Assembly: GCF_036241575.1 (NCBI RefSeq)
Contig: NZ_CP108455.1
Span: 3,778,001-3,842,000 of the forward strand
DNA: 64,000 nt
Source: Streptomyces sp. NBC_01267
GTDB taxonomy: Bacteria; Actinomycetota; Actinomycetes; Streptomycetales; Streptomycetaceae
Reading direction: 5' to 3'
A program made the position numbers and the translations under genes. The notes under the pieces were generated by a model that had not been told where the DNA came from, made no database searches, and saw only the letters and a list, made by a program, of their open reading frames with translations. Below, in pieces: positions 52,938 through 62,106 of this stretch (position 1 is its first letter; each line of letters begins with the position of its first letter).

Positions 52938-54563
52938 ATGGCGGCCACTGGATCCGAGAAGCAGGGGACGAGCGAAGGCGTGCAGGCCTTCTACGTATCG
53001 ACCCCCATTTACTACGTCAACGACGCTCCTCACCTGGGCCACGCCTACACGACCGTTGCAGGGGACGTGCTCACGCGCTGGCACCGCCAGCGCGGCGAGA
53101 AGGTGTGGTACCTCACCGGCACGGACGAGCACGGTCAGAAGATCATGCGCACGGCCGAGGCGAACGACGTCACGCCCCAGGAGTGGTGCGACAAGCTCGT
53201 CGAGGAAGCATGGAAGCCCCTCTGGGAGCATCTGAACATCGCGAACGACGACTTCATCCGGACGACGGAGAAGCGGCACACGGACCGTGTGCAGGAGTTC
53301 GTGCAGGACCTGTTCGACAAGGACGAGATCTACAAGGGCGGGTACGAAGGCCCGTACTGCGTGGGCTGCGAGGAGTACAAGCTCCCCGGCGACCTGATCG
53401 AGGGTGAGCCCGACTTCCCCGGTCAGAAGCTGTGCCCGATCCACAAGAAGCCGGTGGAGATCCTCAAGGAGGAGAACTACTTCTTCAAGCTGGGCGCGTA
53501 CGGCCCGAAGCTGCTGGAGTTCTACGAGGCCAACCCCGGCTTCATCCAGCCCGAGTCGGCCCGCAACGAGGTCGTGAACTTCGTGAAGCAGGGTCTCCAG
53601 GACCTGTCGATCTCGCGCTCGACCTTCGACTGGGGCGTCCCGGTGCCGTGGGACGACAAGCACGTCATCTACGTCTGGGTGGACGCGCTCCTGAACTACG
53701 CCACGGCCGTCGGCTACGGCGCCAACCAGCAGAAGTTCGACGAGACCTTCCCGGCGAACGTGCACCTGGTCGGCAAGGACATCCTCCGCTTCCACGCGGT
53801 GATCTGGCCCGCGATGCTGATGGCACAGGGCCTGCCGGTACCCGGCCGGATCGCGGCGAACGGCTGGCTGATGGTCGGCGGCGAGAAGATGTCGAAGTCG
53901 AACCTGACCGGCATCAAGCCGCAGGACCTGACCTCGCACTTCGGCGTGGACGCGTACCGCTGGTACTTCCTGCGGGCGATCGCCTTCGGCAGCGACGGTT
54001 CGTTCTCCTGGGAGGACTTCACCGCCCGCTACACCTCCGAGCTGGCCAACGACTACGGCAACCTGGCCTCCCGGGTGGCCGCGATGGTCGGCAAGTACTA
54101 CGGCGGGACGCTGCCCGCCGCGGAGGCGCCGGGCGCGGCCGAGCAGGCCGTCCAGGACGGGCTCGCGAAGGCGGTCACCGAGGCCGACCGGCTGATCGGT
54201 GAGGAGCTGGACTTCCAGGGCGGCATCCTGGCGATCTTCGACTTCGTGAAGCAGGTCAACGGCTACATCACGGAGCAGGAGCCGTGGAAGGTGGCCAAGG
54301 ACGAGTCCGCGGAGGGCAAGGCGCGTCTCGCGACGATCCTGTACACGGCCGCCGAGTCGCTGCGCGGTGTCGCGGTCCTGCTGAACGCGGTGATGCCGGT
54401 GACCTCGGAGAGCCTGTGGGAATCGCTGGGCGCCGAAGCGGGCCTCGGCGCGCTCGCCGGGCAGCGCGTCCAGGACGCGGGCACCTGGGGGCAGCTCCCG
54501 GCCGGTGCGACGGTCACGAAGGGCGCGGTGCTGTTCCCCCGCCTGGAGGAGAAGCCCGCGTAG
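52938..54563 (+). CDS. metG: Methionyl-tRNA synthetase
   Basis: The 541-residue class I synthetase has STPIYYVNDAPHLGHAYTT with the HxGH motif (HLGH), GTDEHGQKI, the zinc knuckle (CVGCEEY ... CPIHKK), WVDALLNY, and GEKMSKSN (KMSKS). It charges tRNA-Met. The C-terminal dimerisation extension is lacking, as in the shorter actinobacterial type. It is followed by a long perfect hairpin. Confidence 0.97.
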   Translation: MAATGSEKQGTSEGVQAFYVSTPIYYVNDAPHLGHAYTTVAGDVLTRWHRQRGEKVWYLTGTDEHGQKIMRTAEANDVTPQEWCDKLVEEAWKPLWEHLNIANDDFIRTTEKRHTDRVQEFVQDLFDKDEIYKGGYEGPYCVGCEEYKLPGDLIEGEPDFPGQKLCPIHKKPVEILKEENYFFKLGAYGPKLLEFYEANPGFIQPESARNEVVNFVKQGLQDLSISRSTFDWGVPVPWDDKHVIYVWVDALLNYATAVGYGANQQKFDETFPANVHLVGKDILRFHAVIWPAMLMAQGLPVPGRIAANGWLMVGGEKMSKSNLTGIKPQDLTSHFGVDAYRWYFLRAIAFGSDGSFSWEDFTARYTSELANDYGNLASRVAAMVGKYYGGTLPAAEAPGAAEQAVQDGLAKAVTEADRLIGEELDFQGGILAIFDFVKQVNGYITEQEPWKVAKDESAEGKARLATILYTAAESLRGVAVLLNAVMPVTSESLWESLGAEAGLGALAGQRVQDAGTWGQLPAGATVTKGAVLFPRLEEKPA

Positions 54564-54580
54564 GGCACGGCTTCCGTCAC

Positions 54581-54626
54581 GACGGGAAGGGGCTCAGGAC
54601 CAGCCGGTCCTGAGCCCCTTCCCGTC
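54581..54626. terminator. Bidirectional terminator between metG and the YkuD gene
   Basis: GACGGGAAGGGGCTCAGGAC (54581-54600) pairs perfectly with 54607-54626 around a 6-nt loop. It serves metG on the plus strand and the convergent lipoprotein gene on the minus strand. Confidence 0.88.
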
Positions 54627-54648
54627 ACGTCTTCTCGCTCCGCCCGGG

Positions 54649-55461
54649 TCAGCGCCCCAGCATGGACACGTCCCCCATCACCACGACCGGCTTCTTCGCC
54701 GGGTCGAGCCAGCCGAGCAGTTCCTTCATCCGTCCCTCCGGCAGGGAGACACAGCCGTGCGTCGGGCCGCCGTGGTCGACGTGGAACCAGACGCCGCCGC
54801 CCTTGTTCGCGCCCATCGGCCGGGCCCCGTCGAGCGGGGACCTGCCGGGCACATGGTTGTAGTTGATCGCCACCACGTAGTCGAACGCCCCGGCCAGCGG
54901 CTCCCCGTCGAAGCCCGTACCGGCGGCGATGAACGACCCCTCCCTGTCGTACGGGAGCCGGGTGCCGGGGTCGGCCTTGCGGCCCCCCGCGTCCGTCAGA
55001 CCGAAGACACCGTAGGGCGAGTGGAGATCACCCGCGTGGTGGTCGGCCGTCCAGCCGCGCAGCGCGTTGTGCGCGGTCCAGGGATCGGTCACCGGCTGCC
55101 AGCCCTTGACGGGGTCCCGGGTGTAGAGGACGATCGTGGAACTGCCGGAGTCCGGTGCGTCACCGGTGACGACCACCACCTGCCGGGCCGTTCCCGGAAT
55201 CTGCTTGCGGGTCCTGGGGCCCAGGGCGGGGATCTCCTCGGCCTGTACGGGCTTCGCCGCCCTGGCGAGCTCCGGCCGGGGCGCGGGCGGCCCGGCGTGA
55301 CCGACACCCTCCCCGGCGGCACGGGCCTTGTCCTCCACCGCTCCGGATTGCCCCGCACACCCGGAGAGCAGCAGCCCGCCGGTGACCAGCGCAGCCGCCG
55401 CGAGCGAGTATCCGTGGAGTCTGCGGAGTCGGTTCGGTCGGTGGAGTCCGCGAAAAGACAT
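54649..55461 (-). CDS. L,D-transpeptidase-fold (YkuD) lipoprotein
   Basis: The 270-residue precursor has a lipoprotein signal (SLAAAALVTGGLLLSGC) and a YkuD domain: GVWFHVDHGGPTHGCVSLP holds the catalytic His and Cys (HGC). The family cross-links peptidoglycan at the outer face or binds it. AAAGG is 7 nt before ATG 55461; an in-frame ATG at 55476 lies directly on that site. It ends on the terminator shared with metG. Confidence 0.87.
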   Translation of the reverse strand: MSFRGLHRPNRLRRLHGYSLAAAALVTGGLLLSGCAGQSGAVEDKARAAGEGVGHAGPPAPRPELARAAKPVQAEEIPALGPRTRKQIPGTARQVVVVTGDAPDSGSSTIVLYTRDPVKGWQPVTDPWTAHNALRGWTADHHAGDLHSPYGVFGLTDAGGRKADPGTRLPYDREGSFIAAGTGFDGEPLAGAFDYVVAINYNHVPGRSPLDGARPMGANKGGGVWFHVDHGGPTHGCVSLPEGRMKELLGWLDPAKKPVVVMGDVSMLGR

Positions 55462-55891
55462 GTACGGGCCTTTCATTTCATGGCGGGTTCACGCCGGGCC
55501 GGCCGGGCCGGATCAGATCGGACGAGATCGGACCGGACCGGGCCCGCCGGGGCGTGCCGGGTCTGTCGGGTCAGCCCGAGGAGTCAGCCGGGGGTGCCGT
55601 GCGGAGTCGGCGCGACGAAACGGGCGTCGGCCAGAGCCTGCCGCACGTCCGGCACCAACCGTGGGACGTCGCCCCGCGCACACGGGCCCGCCACGGTCAC
55701 CGGACCGCCGCCGGATACGCCGATCGGCCCCCCGTACTGCTGCGCGGGTGGCCGATCAGATGTCCCGTGCACCGGGAAAGAGTGCCGCAGCCGCTCACCG
55801 GTTCCTGCTGCCGGCCGGCGTGGGGAGCGGGAAGGGGGCGCGTACGGGGCGCACGACGGCGGCCCCGGAGAGATTGCCCTGCCCTCGGTGG
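55462..55891. other. Gene-poor 430-bp interval
   Basis: No convincing gene lies here. The best candidate is a 62-codon minus-strand frame (55584-55772) ending LADARFVAPTPHGTPG, with only moderate G/C at third positions and no ribosome site. It may be the tail of a decayed gene. A CGGACC/GATCGGAC-rich run at 55505-55550 is a local low-complexity tract. Confidence 0.4.
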
Positions 55892-56296
55892 CTACACGCC
55901 GACGAGGTGGACGGCGGTCCCGCAGAGCTTGCGCATGCCGCCGATGTCCGAGGTCAGCAGGGCCACCGGACCGGCCTGGCGGAGCGCGACTTCCGCGACC
56001 ATGGCATCAATGGCGTACTTGTGGCCGTGCAACGAGGCCTTCTTGAGGAGCGCCGCCGCGGCGCGCGAGGCCTGCTCGGTGAGTGGCTCGATCCTGATAC
56101 GGGAGAGCAGCCAGTTCAGCCTGGCGGTGTTCACCTTGGCATGGGTGACCTCGATGATCGTGGCGGCGCTGATGACGAAATCGGCATTCCCCTGCCGGAA
56201 CACCTTGACCAGACCCGTGGTCCGCCGGTCTTCGGCAATCCATCCCGAAAGCCCCTCGCTGTCGAGAACGACCACCCGGAAACCGTGCTCGGTCAC
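55892..56296 (-). CDS. PIN-domain ribonuclease toxin (VapC type)
   Basis: The 134-residue protein has the PIN acidic residues: VVVLDSEGLSG, ATIIEVTHAK, HKYAIDAMVAEVAL and LLTSDIGGM. Such toxins cut RNA in the cytoplasm. It overlaps the upstream antitoxin gene by 4 bp, the usual toxin-antitoxin arrangement. Confidence 0.9.
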   Translation of the reverse strand: MTEHGFRVVVLDSEGLSGWIAEDRRTTGLVKVFRQGNADFVISAATIIEVTHAKVNTARLNWLLSRIRIEPLTEQASRAAAALLKKASLHGHKYAIDAMVAEVALRQAGPVALLTSDIGGMRKLCGTAVHLVGV

Positions 56297-56523
56297 GCGG
56301 CTGCCGCCCCGTCCCCCGCCGAGGAACTGCCGTAGATCTCGGCGCGTGCCTGGGCCAGTTCCTCCTCGGTGAACGCACCGTGTTCACGCTCGTAGCGATC
56401 CAGTTCCTGGTCGATCAGCTCGCCGCGGAGCCGACGTGCGACTGCCTCCGCGACATAACCGGAAACGTTCTCCGTGATCTGCTTGAGCGCTTCCACCTGC
56501 GCGGTAGGAAGCGTGATGGTCAC
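56293..56523 (-). CDS. Antitoxin of the PIN toxin
   Basis: The 76-residue protein begins VTITLPTAQVEALKQITENV, a ribbon-helix-helix-like DNA-binding head, and has a charged helical tail (ELIDQELDRYEREHGAFTEEEL) suited to bind the toxin. It overlaps the toxin gene by 4 bp. GTG 56523 is the only suitable start; the longer frame upstream crosses a terminator. Confidence 0.8.
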   Translation of the reverse strand: MTITLPTAQVEALKQITENVSGYVAEAVARRLRGELIDQELDRYEREHGAFTEEELAQARAEIYGSSSAGDGAAAA

Positions 56524-56590
56524 TCTCGACGTGTCACCCGTACAACGAGCGTACTGCGATGCACTACCCCCCCCTGCGGCTCCATGGAGG

Positions 56591-56622
56591 AAAGGCCCCC
56601 GATCGAGCGATCGGAGGCCTTT
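56591..56622 (-). terminator. Terminator after the dioxygenase gene
   Basis: AAAGGCC-C-CCGATC pairs with GATCGG-A-GGCCTTT around GAGC with one mismatch, and the minus strand ends in a short run of T after it. It lies 51 bp after the dioxygenase stop. Confidence 0.75.
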
Positions 56623-56673
56623 CGGCAGCAGCAGCGGACCCATTCCTCCCGGGGGAGAACGAGCGGCGAAGAG

Positions 56674-57681
56674 TTACGGGGCGGAAGGCGACGCGGTCGG
56701 CGGCCCTCCCCCGGCATCGGTGCCGTCGTGGGTCTGGCTCCGGTCCACGCCCATCGTCAGTTCGGCCCGCACTCCGCGGGCGATGTGGCCCTTCCTGTAC
56801 GACAGGTGCAGCAGACCGCCCGTGGCGCCGCTCCCGTCGTAGAGGCTGTCCTCGGTGAGCGTGGTCCGCTGCGTGGTGTTGGTGGCGTACGGGGCGACGG
56901 CGGCGGAGGCCAGCACCGCCTTCTCGTCGAAGTAGAACTGCCCGGTGTGGCACGTGTGGCCGCCCTCGTACCCGGCCTCCGTCAACTTCCCGCCGACGTG
57001 CACCTTCGTGTGGACGTGCACGGCCCGGCCCTGGTACCAGCCGGGGAAGACCGTCCTGAACTCGACGTAGCCGTGCTGGTCGGTCAGCCAGGTGCCGCGC
57101 AGGTACCGCTTGTCGTCGGTGGGCTCCACGTGGCCGCCGCCACCGCCACCGCCACCGGGACCGGGACCACCGGACGGAGGTGCGCCGGTGGGGGCGCCGC
57201 TGGGCGGGGGACCCGTGGGTGGGGTGCCGCCGCCCTGGCTGGCGGACTCGTAACCGGAGTAGATCCCCAGCGCGTCGCAGTGCCAGATGTCGACGGCGGC
57301 CTTCCGCAGCGGCGTGCAGGTGTCGGCGTCGATCACCTGGAGACGGAGGGTCATGGGGATGCCCTCACGGTCCTCGGTGATGTTCCGGCGGATCTTGTCC
57401 GCGTCGATGTAGTAGGGACCCTCGATGGCCTCCGAGGTGAGCCGGTAGCACTCCTCGGAACCGGAACCCGGACCGGAACCGGAATGGGAATGGGAGCCGG
57501 AGCCGGAAGAGGAGGTGGAACCTGAACTGCCCCTGCCCGGCGTCCCGTGCGACTCGTCGGCCGACGCGGTGGCCGCCACCGTACCCCCGATCCCGACCGC
57601 CGCCGCAGCTGCTCCGGCCGCGACGATCAACCGGCGCCGGGTCATGTCCTTGTTGTCAGTGGGTTCCTGAGGATCAGTCAT
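56674..57681 (-). CDS. Tat-exported intradiol dioxygenase-like protein
   Basis: The 335-residue protein has a twin-arginine signal (MTRRRLIVAAGAAAAAVGIG), a Ser/Gly linker and an intradiol ring-cleavage domain: EGPYYIDADKIRRNITEDREG, DIWHCDALGIYSGY, and GWYQGRAVHVHTKV, supplying the Tyr, Tyr, His, His iron ligands. A Pro/Gly-rich insertion of about 35 residues interrupts the domain after the first tyrosine. Secreted members of this family are common in Streptomyces. The substrate is probably an aromatic diol. Confidence 0.88.
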   Translation of the reverse strand: MTDPQEPTDNKDMTRRRLIVAAGAAAAAVGIGGTVAATASADESHGTPGRGSSGSTSSSGSGSHSHSGSGPGSGSEECYRLTSEAIEGPYYIDADKIRRNITEDREGIPMTLRLQVIDADTCTPLRKAAVDIWHCDALGIYSGYESASQGGGTPPTGPPPSGAPTGAPPSGGPGPGGGGGGGGHVEPTDDKRYLRGTWLTDQHGYVEFRTVFPGWYQGRAVHVHTKVHVGGKLTEAGYEGGHTCHTGQFYFDEKAVLASAAVAPYATNTTQRTTLTEDSLYDGSGATGGLLHLSYRKGHIARGVRAELTMGVDRSQTHDGTDAGGGPPTASPSAP

Positions 57682-57760
57682 GGGCGGGACCTTAGGCAGC
57701 CCGCCTGTCACCGGCCTGGGAAGAAGCTGTGTGTTGCTGTGGGTTGCTGCGAACGTGCGA

Positions 57761-57800
57761 CGGGCGGGGCCGCAGATCACAAGATCCGCGGCCCCGCCCG
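57761..57800. terminator. Terminator hairpin downstream of aspS
   Basis: CGGGCGGGGCCGC (57761-57773) pairs with GCGGCCCCGCCCG (57788-57800), with GATC/GATC pairing inside, 45 bp after the aspS stop. Confidence 0.8.
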
Positions 57801-57844
57801 TGCGACAGGCCCGAACTGCCCCTGCCTATCGGCTACTTGCTGCC

Positions 57845-59614
57845 CTACTTCTCCGTGACCGGCTTGCGCAGCTGGATGTTCAGCTCGCGCAGCCGCGTCT
57901 CGTCCAGGACCGTGGGCGCGCCCATCATCAGGTCCTGCGCGTTGCCGTTGAGCGGGAACGCGATGGTCTCGCGGATGTTCGGCTCGTCGGCCAGCAGCAT
58001 GACGATCCGGTCCACGCCCGGCGCGATGCCACCGTGCGGCGGGGCGCCGAGGCGGAAGGCGCGGAGCATCCCGGCGAACTCGTGCTCCACGGTCTCGCGG
58101 TCGTAGCCGGCGATCTCGAACGCCTTGAGCATCAGCTCGGGCTCGTGGTTCCGGATGGCGCCCGAGGACAGCTCGATGCCGTTGCAGACGATGTCGTACT
58201 GGTACGCCAGGATGTCCAGCGGGTCCTTCTCCTCCAGGTCGGCGTAACCGCCCTGGGGCATCGAGAAGGGGTTGTGCGAGAAGTCGATCTTGCCGGTCTC
58301 CTCGTCCTTCTCGTACATCGGGAAGTCGACGATCCAGCAGAACCGGAAGACGCCCTCCTCGAAGTGACCGGCGCGCTTGGCGGCCTCGACGCGGACCGCG
58401 GACATGATCTTGGAGACCTCGTCGAACTCGCCCGCGCCGAAGAAGACCGCGTGGCCCGGCTTGAGTTCGAGACGCTCGGTGAGCGCCTTGATGTCGTCCT
58501 CGGTGAGGAACTTGGCGATCGGTCCGGCGAGCGCCCCGTCGTCACCGACGCGCACCCAGGCCAGACCCTTGGCACCCTGCTCGACGGCGTACGCACCGAG
58601 GCCGTCGAAGAACTTGCGGGACTGGCCCGCGGTGTCCGGGACGGGCAGCGCGCGGACGTGCTTGCCCGCGAACGCCTTGAAGCCGGAGTCGGCGAAGACG
58701 TCCGAGACGTCGACCAGTTCGAGCTGGGCGCGCAGGTCGGGCTTGTCGTTGCCGTACTTCAGCATCGACTCGCGGAACGGGATGCGCGGGAACGGCGAGG
58801 TGACGTGGCGGCCGTTGCCGAACTCCTCGAAGAGCTCGGTCATCAGCTTCTCGATCGGACGGAAGACGTCCTCCTGCTCGACGAAGCTCATCTCGACGTC
58901 GAGCTGGTAGAACTCGCCCGGCGAGCGGTCCGCACGGGCGTCCTCGTCGCGGAAGCACGGCGCGATCTGGAAGTAGCGGTCGAAGCCCGAGATCATCAGC
59001 AGCTGCTTGAACTGCTGCGGGGCCTGCGGGAGCGCGTAGAACTTGCCCGGGTTGAGGCGGGACGGCACCACGAAGTCACGGGCGCCCTCGGGGGAGGTCG
59101 CGGTGAGGATCGGGGTCGCCATCTCGTTGAAGCCGAGCGCGACCATCTTCGAGCGGATCGAGGCGATCACGGACGAGCGCAGCATGATGTTGCGGTGCAT
59201 GCGCTCGCGGCGCAGGTCGAGGAAGCGGTACTCCAGGCGCCGCTCCTCGTTGACCCCGTCCTCGGCGTTGATGGTGAAGGGGAGCGGGGCGGCGGCGCCG
59301 AGCACCTCGACCTCACCGACCTCGATCTCGACCTCACCGGTCGGCAGCTCCGCGTTGACGTTCTCGGCGCCGCGCGCGGACACCTTGCCGTCGATCCGGA
59401 CGACCGTCTCCTTGGTGACCTTGGAGAGCGCTTCGTTGGCCGGGGTGCCGGGGCGGGCGACGAGCTGGGTGATGCCGTAGTGGTCACGCAGATCGATGAA
59501 GAGGATGCCGCCCAGGTCTCGGCGATTGTGCAGCCAGCCGCTCAGCCGGACGTCGGAGCCGACGTCGGAGGCGCGCAGTTCGCCGCACGTGTGGGACCTG
59601 TACCGATGCATCAT
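57845..59614 (-). CDS. aspS: Aspartyl-tRNA synthetase
   Basis: The 589-residue class II synthetase has an N-terminal OB anticodon-binding domain ([23 protein letters not shown]), motif 2 in [25 protein letters not shown], the bacterial GAD insertion and motif 3 [13 protein letters not shown]. It charges tRNA-Asp; some actinobacterial forms also mischarge tRNA-Asn. Two ATG codons (59614, 59611) open the gene. Confidence 0.97.
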   Translation of the reverse strand: MMHRYRSHTCGELRASDVGSDVRLSGWLHNRRDLGGILFIDLRDHYGITQLVARPGTPANEALSKVTKETVVRIDGKVSARGAENVNAELPTGEVEIEVGEVEVLGAAAPLPFTINAEDGVNEERRLEYRFLDLRRERMHRNIMLRSSVIASIRSKMVALGFNEMATPILTATSPEGARDFVVPSRLNPGKFYALPQAPQQFKQLLMISGFDRYFQIAPCFRDEDARADRSPGEFYQLDVEMSFVEQEDVFRPIEKLMTELFEEFGNGRHVTSPFPRIPFRESMLKYGNDKPDLRAQLELVDVSDVFADSGFKAFAGKHVRALPVPDTAGQSRKFFDGLGAYAVEQGAKGLAWVRVGDDGALAGPIAKFLTEDDIKALTERLELKPGHAVFFGAGEFDEVSKIMSAVRVEAAKRAGHFEEGVFRFCWIVDFPMYEKDEETGKIDFSHNPFSMPQGGYADLEEKDPLDILAYQYDIVCNGIELSSGAIRNHEPELMLKAFEIAGYDRETVEHEFAGMLRAFRLGAPPHGGIAPGVDRIVMLLADEPNIRETIAFPLNGNAQDLMMGAPTVLDETRLRELNIQLRKPVTEK

Positions 59615-59820
59615 TCATCCAGTTCTTCGCGAGACAGGCGGGAAGCGGGAGATCCAAGACGTTCTCACACTCCGGACCAGGGTACCGCCGGGCCCGCACT
59701 GCCCCTACGGGGTTTGCCCCGGGGACCGCAGGACGGGGTTCACGGCGTGGGACGGCAGGCGGCCCTCTCCCGGGCGCTATCACTCCGCCCCCCATGCGCC
59801 GATCGGTTTAAAGTGGGGCA

Positions 59821-62106
59821 ATGCGCACCGAGGAGGTCCTGGCCGCCATCGCCACCGGCCTGTGGCGATGGGACAACGTCGCCGGGATCGTCACGCTCGA
59901 CGCGGAGGCGGCCCGGCTGCTCGGACTGCCCAACGAGCCGGCCACTCTCTCCGAGGCCACTGCCCGCTCCCGGTTCCACCCCGTCGACTGGAACGAGACC
60001 AACGGGATCGTGAACCTCGCCGTGGCCGAGGGCACCCTGGCCGAGGCCCGGATGCGCGTCGTGGACGAGTCGGGCCAGGTGCTGCGCACCGTACGGAGCC
60101 GCTCGAAGCCGCTGATCAGCGCCCACGGCTACGTCCTGGTCGGCACCCTTCAGGAAACCGCGGAACCGCAGCCGCGCAATGCCGCCCACACCCCCATCAC
60201 CGGCGACTGGCGCCGCTCCCGCGAGGCCTTCCTGCTGGACGCGGGCCGTGCGCTGGCCGAGGCCCGGTCCACCGAGGAGGTGCTGCGGGTCGCCGCCTCG
60301 CTGTCCATGCCGGGCTTCGAGCCGGACGGCCTCGCGGTCTTCGGGGTCACCGGGGACTGGCTGACGCTGATCGGGCACCACGGGCACCACGGGCAGCAAC
60401 CCGGCGTGGCCGGGCCGCAGGACCACTTCCCGCTGCGTATCGACACGAACCACCCGGCCGCCGAGGTCGTCAGGACGGGCCGGGCCGTCTATCTGCCGAC
60501 CCCGGATTCGTACCGCGAGCGGTACCCGGAGATCTGGCCCTACGTGCGACCGCTCAACCGGCAGTCCTGGGCCTTCGTGCCGCTGGTCGACTCGGGTGTG
60601 ACCATCGGCGCCTGGATGGCGGCCTTCACCTACCGGGTCGGGTTCTCGCCCGACGAACGCGCGGTGCTGACGACCGTCGCCCGGATGCTGGCCCAGGCCC
60701 TGGCCCGCGCCGGGGTCGCCGACAACGAGCGGGAACTGTCGATGGGCCTCCAGCGCTCGATGCTGCCGATGCTGGGCCCACGCATCCCCGGGATGTCGGT
60801 CGCCGCCCGGTACGTGCCGACCGGCGGCGCGCTCCAGGTCGGCGGCGACTGGTACGACATGATCCCGCTGCCGGGCGGCGCCGCGAACACGGACGGCAAG
60901 GGCGGCGGCCGGGTCGCGCTGATCATCGGCGACGTGCAGGGGCACGACGTACGGGCCGCCGGGATGATGGGCCAGCTGCGGATCGCCCTGCGCGCGTACG
61001 CGGCCGAGGGGCACCCTCCCGACGCGGTGCTCGCGCGCGCCTCGCGCTTTCTGTACGGCATCACGGACGCGCAGGACGCCTACGACGCGGGCGGGGAGAA
61101 CGGCGAGGCCGAGGACTCCGGCCCGCGCTTCGCGACCTGTCTCTACGCCGAGGTCGATCCGGCCACCGGCACCCTCGACATCGCCCGCGCCGGACACCCC
61201 GACCCGACCGTGCGGATGGTCGACGGCACGGTACTGGTACGGCCCGTGGACGGCGGACTGCCGCTCGGTGTCGAACCGGACAGCGACTACCCGACGACCC
61301 GCCTCGTGCTCCAGCCGGGCGAGACGCTGATGATGTGCACGGACGGGCTGATCGAGACCGGCGGGCACGATCTCGACACCGGGTGGGCGAGGATCCTCCG
61401 GACGCTGGAGCAGTACGACGGGGACAATCTGGAGGCGCTGGCCGACGCGCTGGTGCAGACCGTCCACGGGCCTCCCGAGCGCCACCACACCGGGCCGCAC
61501 TCCGACCGCCGCGAGGACGACATCGCGGTCCTGCTGATGTCCCGGCCGGGGGAGCCCGTACGGCCGGGCACCACCCGCCGCATCTCGCTGACCGTCGCCC
61601 AGTCGCAGCCCGAGCGGATCTCGGGGTGCCGCCGGCAGCTGCGGGAACTGCTGCACGACTGGGCGGACAGCGAGCAGGTCGACTCGGCCGCGCTGATGGT
61701 CTCGGAGATGGCGACGAACGTCCTGGTCCACACGGACGGGGACGCCCGGCTGGTCGCGGAGGTCAGCGGCGAGCCCGGCACCCGTCGGCTGCGGGTCGAG
61801 GTCGCGGACGCCAGCGACGAACTGCCGCACAAGAGGCGCCCCGGCGAGATGGCCTCGTCGGGGCGGGGGCTGATGCTGATGGAGATGCTGGCGGACCACT
61901 GGGGGGTGGATCCGCAGGGCTCGGGCAAGTCGATCTGGTTCGAGCTCTACGAGTCGGGCAACGGTCCGGGCGGGGCGGACGGCCCGGATTCCCCGCCCGA
62001 TTCCCCGCTCCCCCTGTCCGAGCTGACCGAGGAGCCGCCGTCCGAGCCGCCGTCCGAGCCGCCGTCGCCGTCCGACCCGCCGTCGGCGTCCGGCTCGACG
62101 GAGTAA
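59821..62106 (+). CDS. PAS-GAF-SpoIIE phosphatase with C-terminal RsbW-like ATPase
   Basis: The 761-residue multidomain protein has a PAS-like part (about 1-110), a GAF domain (about 140-300), a PP2C/SpoIIE phosphatase (about 315-545; QRSMLPMLGPRIPGMSVAARYVP, GGDWYDM, IGDVQGHDVRAAGMM, CTDGLIET, REDDIAVLLMS with metal-binding aspartates), and a HATPase_c_2 domain (about 560-690; MVSEMATNVLVHT, GRGLMLMEMLADHWGV). Such proteins control sigma factors through anti-sigma antagonists. The Pro/Ser-rich tail overlaps, antisense, the next gene. Confidence 0.9.
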   Translation: MRTEEVLAAIATGLWRWDNVAGIVTLDAEAARLLGLPNEPATLSEATARSRFHPVDWNETNGIVNLAVAEGTLAEARMRVVDESGQVLRTVRSRSKPLISAHGYVLVGTLQETAEPQPRNAAHTPITGDWRRSREAFLLDAGRALAEARSTEEVLRVAASLSMPGFEPDGLAVFGVTGDWLTLIGHHGHHGQQPGVAGPQDHFPLRIDTNHPAAEVVRTGRAVYLPTPDSYRERYPEIWPYVRPLNRQSWAFVPLVDSGVTIGAWMAAFTYRVGFSPDERAVLTTVARMLAQALARAGVADNERELSMGLQRSMLPMLGPRIPGMSVAARYVPTGGALQVGGDWYDMIPLPGGAANTDGKGGGRVALIIGDVQGHDVRAAGMMGQLRIALRAYAAEGHPPDAVLARASRFLYGITDAQDAYDAGGENGEAEDSGPRFATCLYAEVDPATGTLDIARAGHPDPTVRMVDGTVLVRPVDGGLPLGVEPDSDYPTTRLVLQPGETLMMCTDGLIETGGHDLDTGWARILRTLEQYDGDNLEALADALVQTVHGPPERHHTGPHSDRREDDIAVLLMSRPGEPVRPGTTRRISLTVAQSQPERISGCRRQLRELLHDWADSEQVDSAALMVSEMATNVLVHTDGDARLVAEVSGEPGTRRLRVEVADASDELPHKRRPGEMASSGRGLMLMEMLADHWGVDPQGSGKSIWFELYESGNGPGGADGPDSPPDSPLPLSELTEEPPSEPPSEPPSPSDPPSASGSTE

